This document shows positions 35,163 through 42,883 of a stretch of DNA of 64,000 nt, piece after piece (positions within the stretch are counted from its first letter, which is position 1; every line of letters begins with the position of its first letter). This DNA is from Bacteroidales bacterium (GTDB lineage: Bacteria > Bacteroidota > Bacteroidia > Bacteroidales > UBA932), in contig JAKSJO010000002.1 of NCBI GenBank assembly GCA_024398125.1, positions 62,001-126,000 of the forward strand, written 5' to 3'. Under the pieces are notes generated by a model, which ran no database searches, was not told the DNA's origin, and saw nothing but the letters and a program-made list of their open reading frames with translations. Made by a program: the position numbers and the translations under genes.

Positions 35163-36245
35163 ATGTCGTCTGACAATAAATATAGTGATTCAGTTTCCAT
35201 TTGTAAGGGCATCGGCATTATTTTGATGGTCCTTGGCCATTCTGGCTTTTCGGCGTATGGATCGAAGATTATATATTTGTTCCACATGCCTTTGTTTATG
35301 ATTTTGTCCGGGTATTGCTTAAGTGATAAATACTTTGATAACGTAATTGGATTCTTAAAGTCTAGGGTTAAAAGGCTCTATCTTCCTTTTGTGTATTGGT
35401 CGTTGATCTTTCTGCTGTTGCATAATGTGTTTCTATATCTTCATGTATATGATCCCAATTTTGGGTATCTAGGAGTAGGAACGAACTCTTATTCTTTGAA
35501 AGAAACAGCATATTGGGCAAGTTCAATTCTTTTCAGGATGAACGGGGATGAACCTCTATTGGGTGCATACTGGTTCCTTCGTACACTGTTTGTGGGATCA
35601 ATATTATCATTCTTTCTATTATTGTTGTGTAAAAGAAGAGTTGGTTTGGCTATTCTGACAGCAGTTGTGCTTTCGATTATATTCTCTTTTTTTGGATGGA
35701 AAGTCCCAAGGTATTTTCGAATCGGTATTATGGAGGTATACTGTTCTGTCTTTTACCTGATTGGCTATTGGTATCGCAGGGCAAATCTTCATTTTGAGAA
35801 TAATTATGGAATTCTGTTAATCTCAGCTGTTCTATTGATATTATCATCTATATATCTGCCATTATCATACCCAGATGTGACAGCTTCTACATTGATTCCA
35901 TATGTGATTATAGCTTCCGCGGGAACATTGATTGTGGCTTTCATTAGTGATATAGTCAAAAGGAGCAAATATTTCTCGAAAGTCTTGTCCTATGTTGGCA
36001 ACAATACGTTTATAATTCTAACTCTACATTTTCTTGCATTCAAACTTATCAGTTTGCTATATATTATGTCGCATGGAATTGGATTTGAACATTTGGCGGA
36101 GTTTCCAATAATAGACGAAACGAAGGGGTCATTTTGGTGGATTGCGTATGTTTTCGCAGGTGTTTGTATTCCCTTGATTTTTCAGGGAATCTATAACTAT
36201 CTGAAAAGACATGTGGGCTGCGGTCGACAAATTTCGGTGTCATGA
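35163..36245 (+). CDS. Acyltransferase 3 family membrane O-acetyltransferase
   Basis: A 360-residue protein with about ten hydrophobic helices. The N-terminal signature GIGIILMVLGHSGFSAYG followed by FHMPLFMILSGY contains the catalytic-type His of PF01757 enzymes. These transfer acetyl groups to glycans or lipid-linked sugars at the inner membrane, creating serotype differences. The C-terminal tail is basic. A broken acetyltransferase fragment lies directly downstream. Confidence 0.88.
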   Translation: MSSDNKYSDSVSICKGIGIILMVLGHSGFSAYGSKIIYLFHMPLFMILSGYCLSDKYFDNVIGFLKSRVKRLYLPFVYWSLIFLLLHNVFLYLHVYDPNFGYLGVGTNSYSLKETAYWASSILFRMNGDEPLLGAYWFLRTLFVGSILSFFLLLLCKRRVGLAILTAVVLSIIFSFFGWKVPRYFRIGIMEVYCSVFYLIGYWYRRANLHFENNYGILLISAVLLILSSIYLPLSYPDVTASTLIPYVIIASAGTLIVAFISDIVKRSKYFSKVLSYVGNNTFIILTLHFLAFKLISLLYIMSHGIGFEHLAEFPIIDETKGSFWWIAYVFAGVCIPLIFQGIYNYLKRHVGCGRQISVS

Positions 36246-36326
36246 AGCAATATTCCTGCTGATACGTCCGAGTAGGTGTATATGTGCGTGGAATCTTTGA
36301 TTTGATAATTAGGCCAATTTATTAGG

Positions 36327-36533
36327 GTGAAAGCTAATTTGCGTAAGTGTGCTAAGATCGATAGCCACACTTGTGGAATATATACTGTCTGGATTGGAGA
36401 AGGCGTGAGCATAATGCCAGGTGTAACCCTTGGGGATAACGTGATTGTGGGCGCCAATGCTGTAGTGACTCATAGTTTTCCCGCCAATTCGGTGATTGCG
36501 GGTTGCCCGGCGAGGGTGATAAGAGCTTTGTGA
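36327..36533 (+). pseudogene. C-terminal remnant of a hexapeptide-repeat acetyltransferase
   Basis: A 68-codon frame (GTG at 36327) whose last 50 residues, IGEGVSIMPGVTLGDNVIVG then ANAVVTHSFP and AGCPARVIRAL, are the C-terminal coils of a left-handed-beta-helix acetyltransferase. The N-terminal two thirds are missing and upstream frames are broken, so it is debris. Apart from this, 36246-36612 (367 bases) holds no gene I can support. Confidence 0.75.
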
Positions 36534-36612
36534 TTCAAAATCATATTATAGGTAGAAACTACGCGGACGGTTCTCATTTGTCATTGTATAATCAAACCCT
36601 TTTGACTCAATA

Positions 36613-38127
36613 ATGGAATACAGATTCATAACCAGAAGATTCAACTCGTTATCAGATGACGAATTGAGAAAATGCTCTGACTTATATTCCAAAAATTATG
36701 GAAAGTATAGCGGTAAAGACCATCGCTTTCCGAAGGGTCAGCGCATCTCAATGGGCGTTGGATTGTATAAGAGGCTGTATGCTGCTAATGGAAATATATT
36801 GATATCTATGTGTTTCAAGGGAGATAGATTGCTTGGTCAGGCTATCTTTCTTCACAAGGATATAGAGAATGTTGGAAAATGCTCATGGGTGCTGCAGCTT
36901 GTGGTTGACAGTCATTATCGTGGCCGCCATATCGGCTCAAAGCTTCTTCAGTCAGCATGGGGTTTTTCAGATTACCATGCATGGGGATTAGCTACAGCAA
37001 ATGCCATAACAATCAAGACGCTTGAGTCCGTTACATGGAGAAAAGTGTCTATTGATGACATCAGCAGAAATATCTCAACGATAGAGAGACTGATAGAGGA
37101 AGTCCCTTTTGTTGATAAGAACAGGATATCTATCAGTCCTGAACGTTGCCAGGTTTTTTCTGACTTCTATCCAGAGCTGGAGAATAGTAATGACAATGAA
37201 GATCTAAAGGTTTATGCGTCAAAACTCGGAGAGATAGAACCGGGATACGAGTGGCTTGCATTTACATTCGCATCTCAAGAAATGTCCTATTCTCAGGAAA
37301 AGCTTGAAAGATTTCTTGAATTCTCAGAGTCCCAATTGCAGGATGCTTATTCCAGGATGGATATGCCGGTACAGAAGTGGACGAAAGGTACAGGAAACGA
37401 GATTGATTTCATCCTCTCACATGTGTGTATTAAGGAACAGGATAGTGTGTTGGACTTTGGATGTGGGCAAGGAAGGCATAGTCTTGAGCTCGCCAAGAGA
37501 GGCTTTACCAATATTACAGGAATAGATTTCTCTGATTCAAATGTTTCGAAAGCCCGTCATAGTGCTCATGAACAAAACCGATCAGTTAGTTTCGTGTCTG
37601 CGGATGTCAGGAAGATCAGACTGGGAAAGAAATCGAAACTGATACTCTGTCTGTATGATGTCATAGGTTCATTCCGTGATCAGGCTGACAATGCGAGAAT
37701 AGTAGCGAGCATTAAGCATAATCTTGACAAGGATGGCTATGCGGTGGTTTCTGTGATGAATATGGAACTGACAGAATCCATAGCTTCGAACAAGGATAGT
37801 ATCCGCAATAATCCACATTCATTGTTGGCTCTCCCTCCGTCAAACACAATGGCATCGAGCGGAGATGTATTCAAACCGGAGCTCTTTCTTATCAATACAG
37901 ATGACGGATTGGTCTATCGCAAGGAGCAGTTTGCGGACGACCAGGAGATTTTCGCAGAGTATGTAGTTGCTGATAAGAGGTATGCGAAGAGAGAAATCGA
38001 GACTATGTTTGTCAAGGAAGGCTTTACCATTGTAGAAAGCCGCTATGTCCAGGCCGGGCACTGGGATATCCCTTTGGATGCTACGGATTTCCGTGCCAAG
38101 GAAATTCTACTTGTGGTGAAGAGATAG
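36613..38127 (+). CDS. Two-domain protein: GNAT acetyltransferase fused to SAM methyltransferase
   Basis: A 504-residue fusion. Residues about 1-200 look like a GNAT domain, with the acetyl-CoA loop region LQLVVDSHYRGRHIGSKLL (about 95-113; RGRHIG matches the RxxGxG-type pyrophosphate loop). Residues about 240-504 are a class I methyltransferase with motif I VLDFGCGQGRH at 279-289 and motif II TGIDFSD. I do not recognise the pair as a known pathway enzyme. It could modify a sugar or aminoacyl group, or a small molecule. It opens an accessory stretch that also holds HEPN and TIR genes and is not coupled to the genes before it (79-base gap). Confidence 0.75.
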   Translation: MEYRFITRRFNSLSDDELRKCSDLYSKNYGKYSGKDHRFPKGQRISMGVGLYKRLYAANGNILISMCFKGDRLLGQAIFLHKDIENVGKCSWVLQLVVDSHYRGRHIGSKLLQSAWGFSDYHAWGLATANAITIKTLESVTWRKVSIDDISRNISTIERLIEEVPFVDKNRISISPERCQVFSDFYPELENSNDNEDLKVYASKLGEIEPGYEWLAFTFASQEMSYSQEKLERFLEFSESQLQDAYSRMDMPVQKWTKGTGNEIDFILSHVCIKEQDSVLDFGCGQGRHSLELAKRGFTNITGIDFSDSNVSKARHSAHEQNRSVSFVSADVRKIRLGKKSKLILCLYDVIGSFRDQADNARIVASIKHNLDKDGYAVVSVMNMELTESIASNKDSIRNNPHSLLALPPSNTMASSGDVFKPELFLINTDDGLVYRKEQFADDQEIFAEYVVADKRYAKREIETMFVKEGFTIVESRYVQAGHWDIPLDATDFRAKEILLVVKR

Positions 38128-38197
38128 CTAGGCTAACATAATCATTGCTGATCAGTTTCAATACTATTTGGTGATATGGAGATGTGATAGTTTCGGT

Positions 38198-39100
38198 ATG
38201 ATTGATATCCGGATAAAGAATAGGATACTATCCTTGTATCATGAGGGAGATGATGCGTATCGGCATGTGACCTTTGAAGAGTATAAACAACTGTTTTATG
38301 CTATTCGAATGCACATATTTGGAAGTCAGGAGTGGATTAATGCAGTTAGTATGTTCCTGATTCATGGAGCCATGACATATGATCGTTTCATTGAACTTCG
38401 CCCGAAGTATGTGGATAATGAAATGTATGAAATGTTCTGTGCTTTCCTTTCAACATTGCAACGACTGGATGGTCAATCTTATGGTCGTACATGTTTATTT
38501 CACCTTGACAATATCCAGTGGATGATATTCAGGGATTGTAGTCTGAAGCCACGAGATGAAGAGTTAAAGGAGATTCTGAACAAGCATGAGAATAGTTTGA
38601 TAGGAATTGAAATACCCAAAGGAAATGATCGAATTGCTGAAAATTTAAAAAGAAAAAAAGAGTATATTCATGGGTTGATTAACGATGTCAGTTTGGGAAA
38701 TATTCGCACAAAGATTCATACTTCTTTACCGTTCATCTTTTCTGATACAGATGCCATTGTTTCGCTACAGGTTGATGGTGTGAATGTTGAAGTGAAGATT
38801 ATTAATCGTTCGCAAGGTAGTTCTCTACCAGGAATGATGATTGCAGAGGGAACATCTTTGACAACTTCAGCTCCGTCGGGATGGATGACTACTTGTTGCG
38901 ATTTGGACATTCAGGCAGACTGCCTGATGGATGGTTTGGCGAAGAGGCCAAGTGTTACACTTCAGAAAGAGGAAGATGGACGCTTTTGGATAGTAGCTTT
39001 CGACTTTACCTATCATGTGGTGACTGCGCTGTGGATGTTCTTTCAGCAAAAAGAGAATCGGATGCCTTTTTGGCCACCACTCCCTAACGACATTCAATAA
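38198..39100 (+). CDS. Unknown protein, same-frame upstream partner of the HEPN ORF
   Basis: A 300-residue protein using the ATG at 38198; TTG 38168 or GTG 38171 would add about 10 residues. I recognise no family. The N-terminal half is helical with many aromatic residues, the C-terminal half beta-rich (SLPFIFSDTDAIVSLQVDGVNVEVKI is split across about 220-245) and ends near a WMFFQQKENRMPFWPP segment. The stop TAA at 39098-39100 is followed in the same frame by four sense codons and then the GTG of the HEPN ORF, so the two may once have been one protein of about 490 residues, a size common for two-domain HEPN proteins. Confidence 0.6.
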   Translation: MIDIRIKNRILSLYHEGDDAYRHVTFEEYKQLFYAIRMHIFGSQEWINAVSMFLIHGAMTYDRFIELRPKYVDNEMYEMFCAFLSTLQRLDGQSYGRTCLFHLDNIQWMIFRDCSLKPRDEELKEILNKHENSLIGIEIPKGNDRIAENLKRKKEYIHGLINDVSLGNIRTKIHTSLPFIFSDTDAIVSLQVDGVNVEVKIINRSQGSSLPGMMIAEGTSLTTSAPSGWMTTCCDLDIQADCLMDGLAKRPSVTLQKEEDGRFWIVAFDFTYHVVTALWMFFQQKENRMPFWPPLPNDIQ

Positions 39101-39112
39101 ATAAGTTATAGT

Positions 39113-39679
39113 GTGGCAACAGATACTCAGAAATATGATGGAGAATACACCACGAATCCAGCGTTGGTATATTACGTTAGACCATTGAATAAAGGACAGC
39201 AGCAATATGCTATTACAAATGAAGACTGCAAATGGTCAGCATATACTTATTATTTTGCCATAGTTTATGCGGAATCAGGTCAACTTAAGGAAGCATTGTT
39301 TTGGCTGAACGTATCTGTTGAGGCGTTAGTAGAAGAGTTTGTTCGTAGTATTGCATCTACTGAGGGAATGAGGATATCAATAGAATGTGAGGAACATAAG
39401 TTTGATACATCTGAGGAGATTCTTATTGCGCAGTTCCCTGAGATGAAGGGTAAGGTGAAGTGGCCTAATACCGTTATTCACGCCAGCGTCTTCACTAAAT
39501 TGAGGCGAGCTGTACAAATGAGTGACAAAAAGGCAATTCAAAAAGACATCATGAAGAAATACTCCCATGTTAACGCCAAACGCAATTCCCTTTTCCATGG
39601 CGATAGTGTCACACTCACGATGGAAGATATAGATAGGGCTTTCAAAGCTTACGCATGGCTGAAAGATAATCTTAAATAA
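39113..39679 (+). CDS. HEPN-domain protein with RxxxxH motif
   Basis: A 188-residue, mostly helical protein starting at GTG 39113 with no ATG available. The segment ALFWLNVSVEALVEEF and the C-terminal KRNSLFHGDSVTLTMEDI resemble Apea-like HEPN domains. The motif Arg157-N-S-L-F-His162 fits the RX4-6H active site of HEPN RNases. HEPN proteins are frequent toxins or effectors in anti-phage systems. It directly follows the unknown 300-residue ORF in the same frame and is followed by a decayed glycosyltransferase. RNase activity is inferred from the motif only. Confidence 0.6.
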   Translation: MATDTQKYDGEYTTNPALVYYVRPLNKGQQQYAITNEDCKWSAYTYYFAIVYAESGQLKEALFWLNVSVEALVEEFVRSIASTEGMRISIECEEHKFDTSEEILIAQFPEMKGKVKWPNTVIHASVFTKLRRAVQMSDKKAIQKDIMKKYSHVNAKRNSLFHGDSVTLTMEDIDRAFKAYAWLKDNLK

Positions 39680-39819
39680 TGAGAATAATAGCCGGCATAG
39701 TATTATACAACCCTGAAGTCGAAAGACTGAATGAGAATGTGGCCGCGATTCTGCCGCAGGTCAATGAACTTTTGATTTTGGCGGCTTCAGTCGCAGTACA
39801 GATTGATTTTGGGGTGTAG
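39679..39819 (+). pseudogene. N-terminal remnant of a GT2 (rhamnosyltransferase-like) gene
   Basis: A 46-codon frame starting ATG 39679, overlapping the HEPN stop by one base. The first residues MRIIAGIVLYNPEVERL match the start of rhamnosyltransferase-type GT2 enzymes, but the frame is lost before the DNxS motif and ends at TAG 39817. It is clearly truncated. Confidence 0.7.
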
Positions 39820-39855
39820 AAATCACTCGTAAGATCACAGTTCCACATATACATC

Positions 39856-39939
39856 ATAACCACATCAGTAGCAAAGTGCTCCTATAATGGTGCGAAATAT
39901 ATAGAAGAGCAGTTGATGTCTATTCTAAATCAGAATTAG
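39856..39939 (+). pseudogene. N-terminal remnant of a second, different GT2 gene
   Basis: Codons from 39856 to TAG 39937-39939 read TSVAKCSYNGAKYIEEQL then MSILNQ, the standard start of a GT2 enzyme of the CTYNGAKYIEEQL type. It belongs to another subfamily than the adjacent fragment, so two glycosyltransferase genes have been eroded here. The whole stretch 39680-39975 contains no intact gene. Confidence 0.7.
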
Positions 39940-39975
39940 TTGGTAGAAGAAATGTTTAGATGTTGTAATGCATAG

Positions 39976-40773
39976 ATGGTCATGTCCAAGTCATTAATAG
40001 ATTTAGCAAAGTCGACACTTTCAGAGTTTGAGAAGATAGAAGTCGATAGGAATAATATCGTTATTCGCGGCTGCACTTTCGTTGATTTTGACGTAGAAGC
40101 AGATAGAGCGGATATTGAATCCATGTTGCGAGAGTTTCATGTAGCATTAAGAAAGGAGAATCATGCGGTAGCTCTTGTATTAGACGAATTATTGCGTGAT
40201 TATAATCGTGCTGAGGCGGCTCAAATTCTTGCTTCTATTAAGACTCTTTTAAAAACGGAGATTGCCTTGACCCAAGGAGGAACTGCAAACAAGCGTATTT
40301 TCATCAGCCATAGTTCAAAGGACAAATCAATCGTTAAGGCTTTTGTTGACCAAGTCCTTCAGTTGGGTGTTGGCCTTAGAAATGAGGATGTCTTCTGCAC
40401 TTCAATTGAAGACATGACGATGAAGAATGGGGAAGATATTCGAGACCATATCCGCAAGAACATAAGAACTGCCGATTATTCGTTGCTCTTTATCTCCGAT
40501 AACTATAAGAGCAGTGAAATCTGCTTAAATGAGATGGGTGCAGTATGGGCGACTGATAATGAAGTCAGATATTGCCTTTTGCCCAATACCAGTTTTGAAT
40601 CTATTGGTTGGCTATGTTCACCAAAGAAGGCAGATATGATAACAGATCGTACTTTCTTGGATGCTTTGAGTGAAGAATTGACGTCAAGGTATTCCTTGAA
40701 CAAAGATAGTCTATGTTGGAGCCGACATAGGGAGGCGTTTGTGAAGATGTGCGGTGAATTTCAAAATGATTAG
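39976..40773 (+). CDS. TIR-domain protein (putative NADase effector)
   Basis: A 265-residue cytoplasmic protein. An N-terminal helical region (about 1-100) with a charged RKENHAVALVLDELLRDYN stretch is followed by a TIR domain from Lys106: KRIFISHSSKDK (strand A, box 1), EDVFCTSIEDM (BB loop region), and SEICLNEM with candidate catalytic Glu186, aligned with the SxWCLxEL motif of NAD-cleaving TIRs. Bacterial TIR proteins commonly act in anti-phage abortive infection by consuming NAD. No Thoeris ThsA, CBASS cyclase or Argonaute gene lies nearby. The next gene, 8 bases on, encodes a membrane/coiled-coil protein that could be a partner. Confidence 0.8.
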   Translation: MVMSKSLIDLAKSTLSEFEKIEVDRNNIVIRGCTFVDFDVEADRADIESMLREFHVALRKENHAVALVLDELLRDYNRAEAAQILASIKTLLKTEIALTQGGTANKRIFISHSSKDKSIVKAFVDQVLQLGVGLRNEDVFCTSIEDMTMKNGEDIRDHIRKNIRTADYSLLFISDNYKSSEICLNEMGAVWATDNEVRYCLLPNTSFESIGWLCSPKKADMITDRTFLDALSEELTSRYSLNKDSLCWSRHREAFVKMCGEFQND

Positions 40774-40781
40774 CACAGTTT

Positions 40782-41042
40782 ATGGCATCTATAGTTACAT
40801 ATCCATTATATCTTGCGATTGTAAATGTAATTGTCCTGGGTCTTTTATGTTGTGTCATTTATAAATTGTTCATTCCAAAACTGTTAGAAGAATTAGCAAA
40901 GACCCTTGTTGCAAGAACTCAGAGTTATCAAGAGGAGAAGGGAAGAAATCAAGCAACGAAGGAAGATATCTCAGAGATTACAAAGATGATAGAGGATGTC
41001 AAAGCTTCTATAGAGACAACAAAAGAAATACAGCATGAGTAA
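40782..41042 (+). CDS. Membrane-anchored coiled-coil protein, N-terminal half (possible partner of TIR protein)
   Basis: An 86-residue ORF: one TM helix (about 8-30) followed by a charged coiled-coil region with heptad-like spacing (TKEDISEITKMIEDVKASIE). It ends at TAA 41040-41042. The same frame then stays open for nine sense codons and joins the next ORF at GTG 41070. I therefore suspect one gene of about 247 codons broken by a single nonsense codon. Together it would be a membrane-tethered helical protein beside the TIR gene. Confidence 0.6.
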   Translation: MASIVTYPLYLAIVNVIVLGLLCCVIYKLFIPKLLEELAKTLVARTQSYQEEKGRNQATKEDISEITKMIEDVKASIETTKEIQHE

Positions 41043-41069
41043 ATTGAAAACAGAACTAATCATTTATTC

Positions 41070-41525
41070 GTGTTACTTCAGAAGTTGAAAGAGTTTTATG
41101 TTATCAATGGCTCAGTCGATATGGCACTATTTACGCGGTGTGACTCGGGATTTTTAATAGAATTAGGTGAGCGGGTGATGACATTATACTATGAAATAGA
41201 ATACGAATATGATATTATCTACATCCATTGCAAAGGTGAAAGACCAAATAAACTGGAAAAAGTTATTTTAGAAATGAGGTCGCTGTTTGATGAGTATATG
41301 TACTTGATTATTCATTCAGCCGCTGCCTATAAGAATATTGAACAGTATAATGAAACAAATGGTAATTCGCATGACTCAATAGATTCGTATGTCAAAGAGT
41401 TAGAAGAATTGCAAAGAAATCCTACACCGAAGCATTACGATTCTTTTGGACTGGCTTTGGGAGAGTATGTAGATTATATGATGACGTACTACAAGGAGGA
41501 GAGTTTTCTTAAGTATGATGCATAG
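41070..41525 (+). CDS. Helical protein, probably C-terminal half of the preceding gene
   Basis: A 151-residue ORF beginning at GTG 41070, in the same frame as the membrane/coiled-coil ORF. It is helical, rich in Tyr and acidic residues, with no family I recognise. If read through the TAA at 41040, the predicted helix continues without a break into LLQKLKEFY. Independent translation is possible but the start context is poor. Confidence 0.5.
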   Translation: MLLQKLKEFYVINGSVDMALFTRCDSGFLIELGERVMTLYYEIEYEYDIIYIHCKGERPNKLEKVILEMRSLFDEYMYLIIHSAAAYKNIEQYNETNGNSHDSIDSYVKELEELQRNPTPKHYDSFGLALGEYVDYMMTYYKEESFLKYDA

Positions 41526-41542
41526 AGCATTAATAGAAGAAA

Positions 41543-41899
41543 TTGAAATTTACTCATATAGAAAACAATGTGCAGCAAAAGGAAATGATTTCATCTAGGA
41601 TTGACTCATTTTTGTTTAATGCGAGTTTCATAGAGCAAGCCATTATTAAAGACAAGATAGAGGCATTGAAGCAAAAAAGCTTGTCGGTCAATCCTACTTA
41701 CAAATCATACTATACCAAGCTCACTGTTGATAAACTGCTAGGCGACGTTACCTCTATAGTGGACGATCTCGGCCTGTGTTTGCAAAAGATAGCAAAGGCT
41801 GTAGATAAAGCTGAAAAGTGGAATCAGATCCGCAAAGACTTTACATATTTAGAGGAAGGATCTGTATCTCTAAGTTTGGAGAAGTTTTTGGGACTGTAA
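41543..41899 (+). CDS. Small helical protein, unknown, uncertain start or frameshift
   Basis: A 118-residue ORF from TTG 41543 (ATG 41585 is an alternative). It is helical (RIDSFLFNASFIEQAIIKD then KIEALKQK). A competing reading starts at ATG 41515 behind AAGGAGGAG, overlaps the previous stop, and runs 27 codons before a stop; a one-base shift in the AAAA run near 41577-41580 would join it to this frame. It ends 10 bases before the next glycosyltransferase. Confidence 0.5.
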   Translation: MKFTHIENNVQQKEMISSRIDSFLFNASFIEQAIIKDKIEALKQKSLSVNPTYKSYYTKLTVDKLLGDVTSIVDDLGLCLQKIAKAVDKAEKWNQIRKDFTYLEEGSVSLSLEKFLGL

Positions 41900-41909
41900 T
41901 AAGAAAGAG

Positions 41910-42875
41910 ATGATAAATACATCAAATAATCCGAAATACACATTCCTTCTTCCTGCATATAAAGGCCGGTTCTTGAAGGAGATGCTGGATAGCATTCAGG
42001 GGCAGACATATACCAATTTCAAGGTGTTGATTAGCGATGATTGCTCACCGGAGGACTTGTATTCGATATGCGAGCCATATCTAGATGACCCTAGGTTTGA
42101 GTATCGGCGTAATGTGGTAAATACTGGAGCAGAACATCTTGTATCTCATTGGAATCAGTTATTAGATTTGTGTGACTCAGAGTATTGTATCATGGCCAGT
42201 GATGATGATTTGTATGATGCAAAGTTTTTGGCCCACATTGATCGAATGACTGAATTGGATGATTCAGTTAATGTTTTTCGTCCATTGATACAACATATAG
42301 ATGACAATAATTGTCCTTCTTCTTCTGAGTCTATAGTTGGTGACCATTATCAGATAATATCGGCCGAAGGCTTCTTGGATTTGTTTGCAAAAGGTAAGAT
42401 ACTATCAGGTATTTCACAATTCGTGTTTCGAACTGGACACTTGAAATCATCTGGTGGATTTGTTGATTTTCCGTATGCATGGTATAGTGATGATGCGACG
42501 GTTTCTAAAGAAATGGGTAAGTCTGGAATAGCTATCTGTAATGAGGTCCTTTTCTCTTCAAGGGTTTGGGGGCAGAGTATAACGGGAACAAAAGACTCAG
42601 AATTTGTTATGCATGGAAAGATAAAGGCAGCAGTTTATTACTCAGCTTTTATATCAGGGTTGGACTGTATTCCGGTTTATTCCAAGACAATCTTGATTAA
42701 CCGTGCAAGGAATCTGTCTATCAGACTGTATGATCAAGGTTCTTTTTCTCTTTACCTAAATGGAATTAAGACATTGAAAAGGGTGGGACCAGAGTTGTTC
42801 CCTATAAACTGGCGAATTAGAAGAGTTTTAGGATTTCTTAAAAGAAAATTCATCTCTGCATATATGAATATTTAG
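41910..42875 (+). CDS. Glycosyltransferase family 2
   Basis: A 321-residue GT-A enzyme: YTFLLPAYKGRFLKEML start, LISDDCSPED (nucleotide-binding), MASDDDLYD (DxD), and FPYAWYSDDATV as the catalytic-base region. Acceptor unknown. It resumes the glycan operon after the accessory island. Confidence 0.85.
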   Translation: MINTSNNPKYTFLLPAYKGRFLKEMLDSIQGQTYTNFKVLISDDCSPEDLYSICEPYLDDPRFEYRRNVVNTGAEHLVSHWNQLLDLCDSEYCIMASDDDLYDAKFLAHIDRMTELDDSVNVFRPLIQHIDDNNCPSSSESIVGDHYQIISAEGFLDLFAKGKILSGISQFVFRTGHLKSSGGFVDFPYAWYSDDATVSKEMGKSGIAICNEVLFSSRVWGQSITGTKDSEFVMHGKIKAAVYYSAFISGLDCIPVYSKTILINRARNLSIRLYDQGSFSLYLNGIKTLKRVGPELFPINWRIRRVLGFLKRKFISAYMNI

Positions 42876-42883
42876 TTTGGACA

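Noticed and set aside
36197..36457. Minus-strand ORF of 86 codons over the acetyltransferase remnant
   Set aside because: The plus frame shows clear hexapeptide-repeat residues; the minus translation has no recognisable pattern.
39976..41899. Complete Thoeris, CBASS or short-Argonaute system
   Set aside because: Only a TIR protein is recognised; no ThsA-like, cyclase or Argonaute gene is near, so a named system cannot be claimed.
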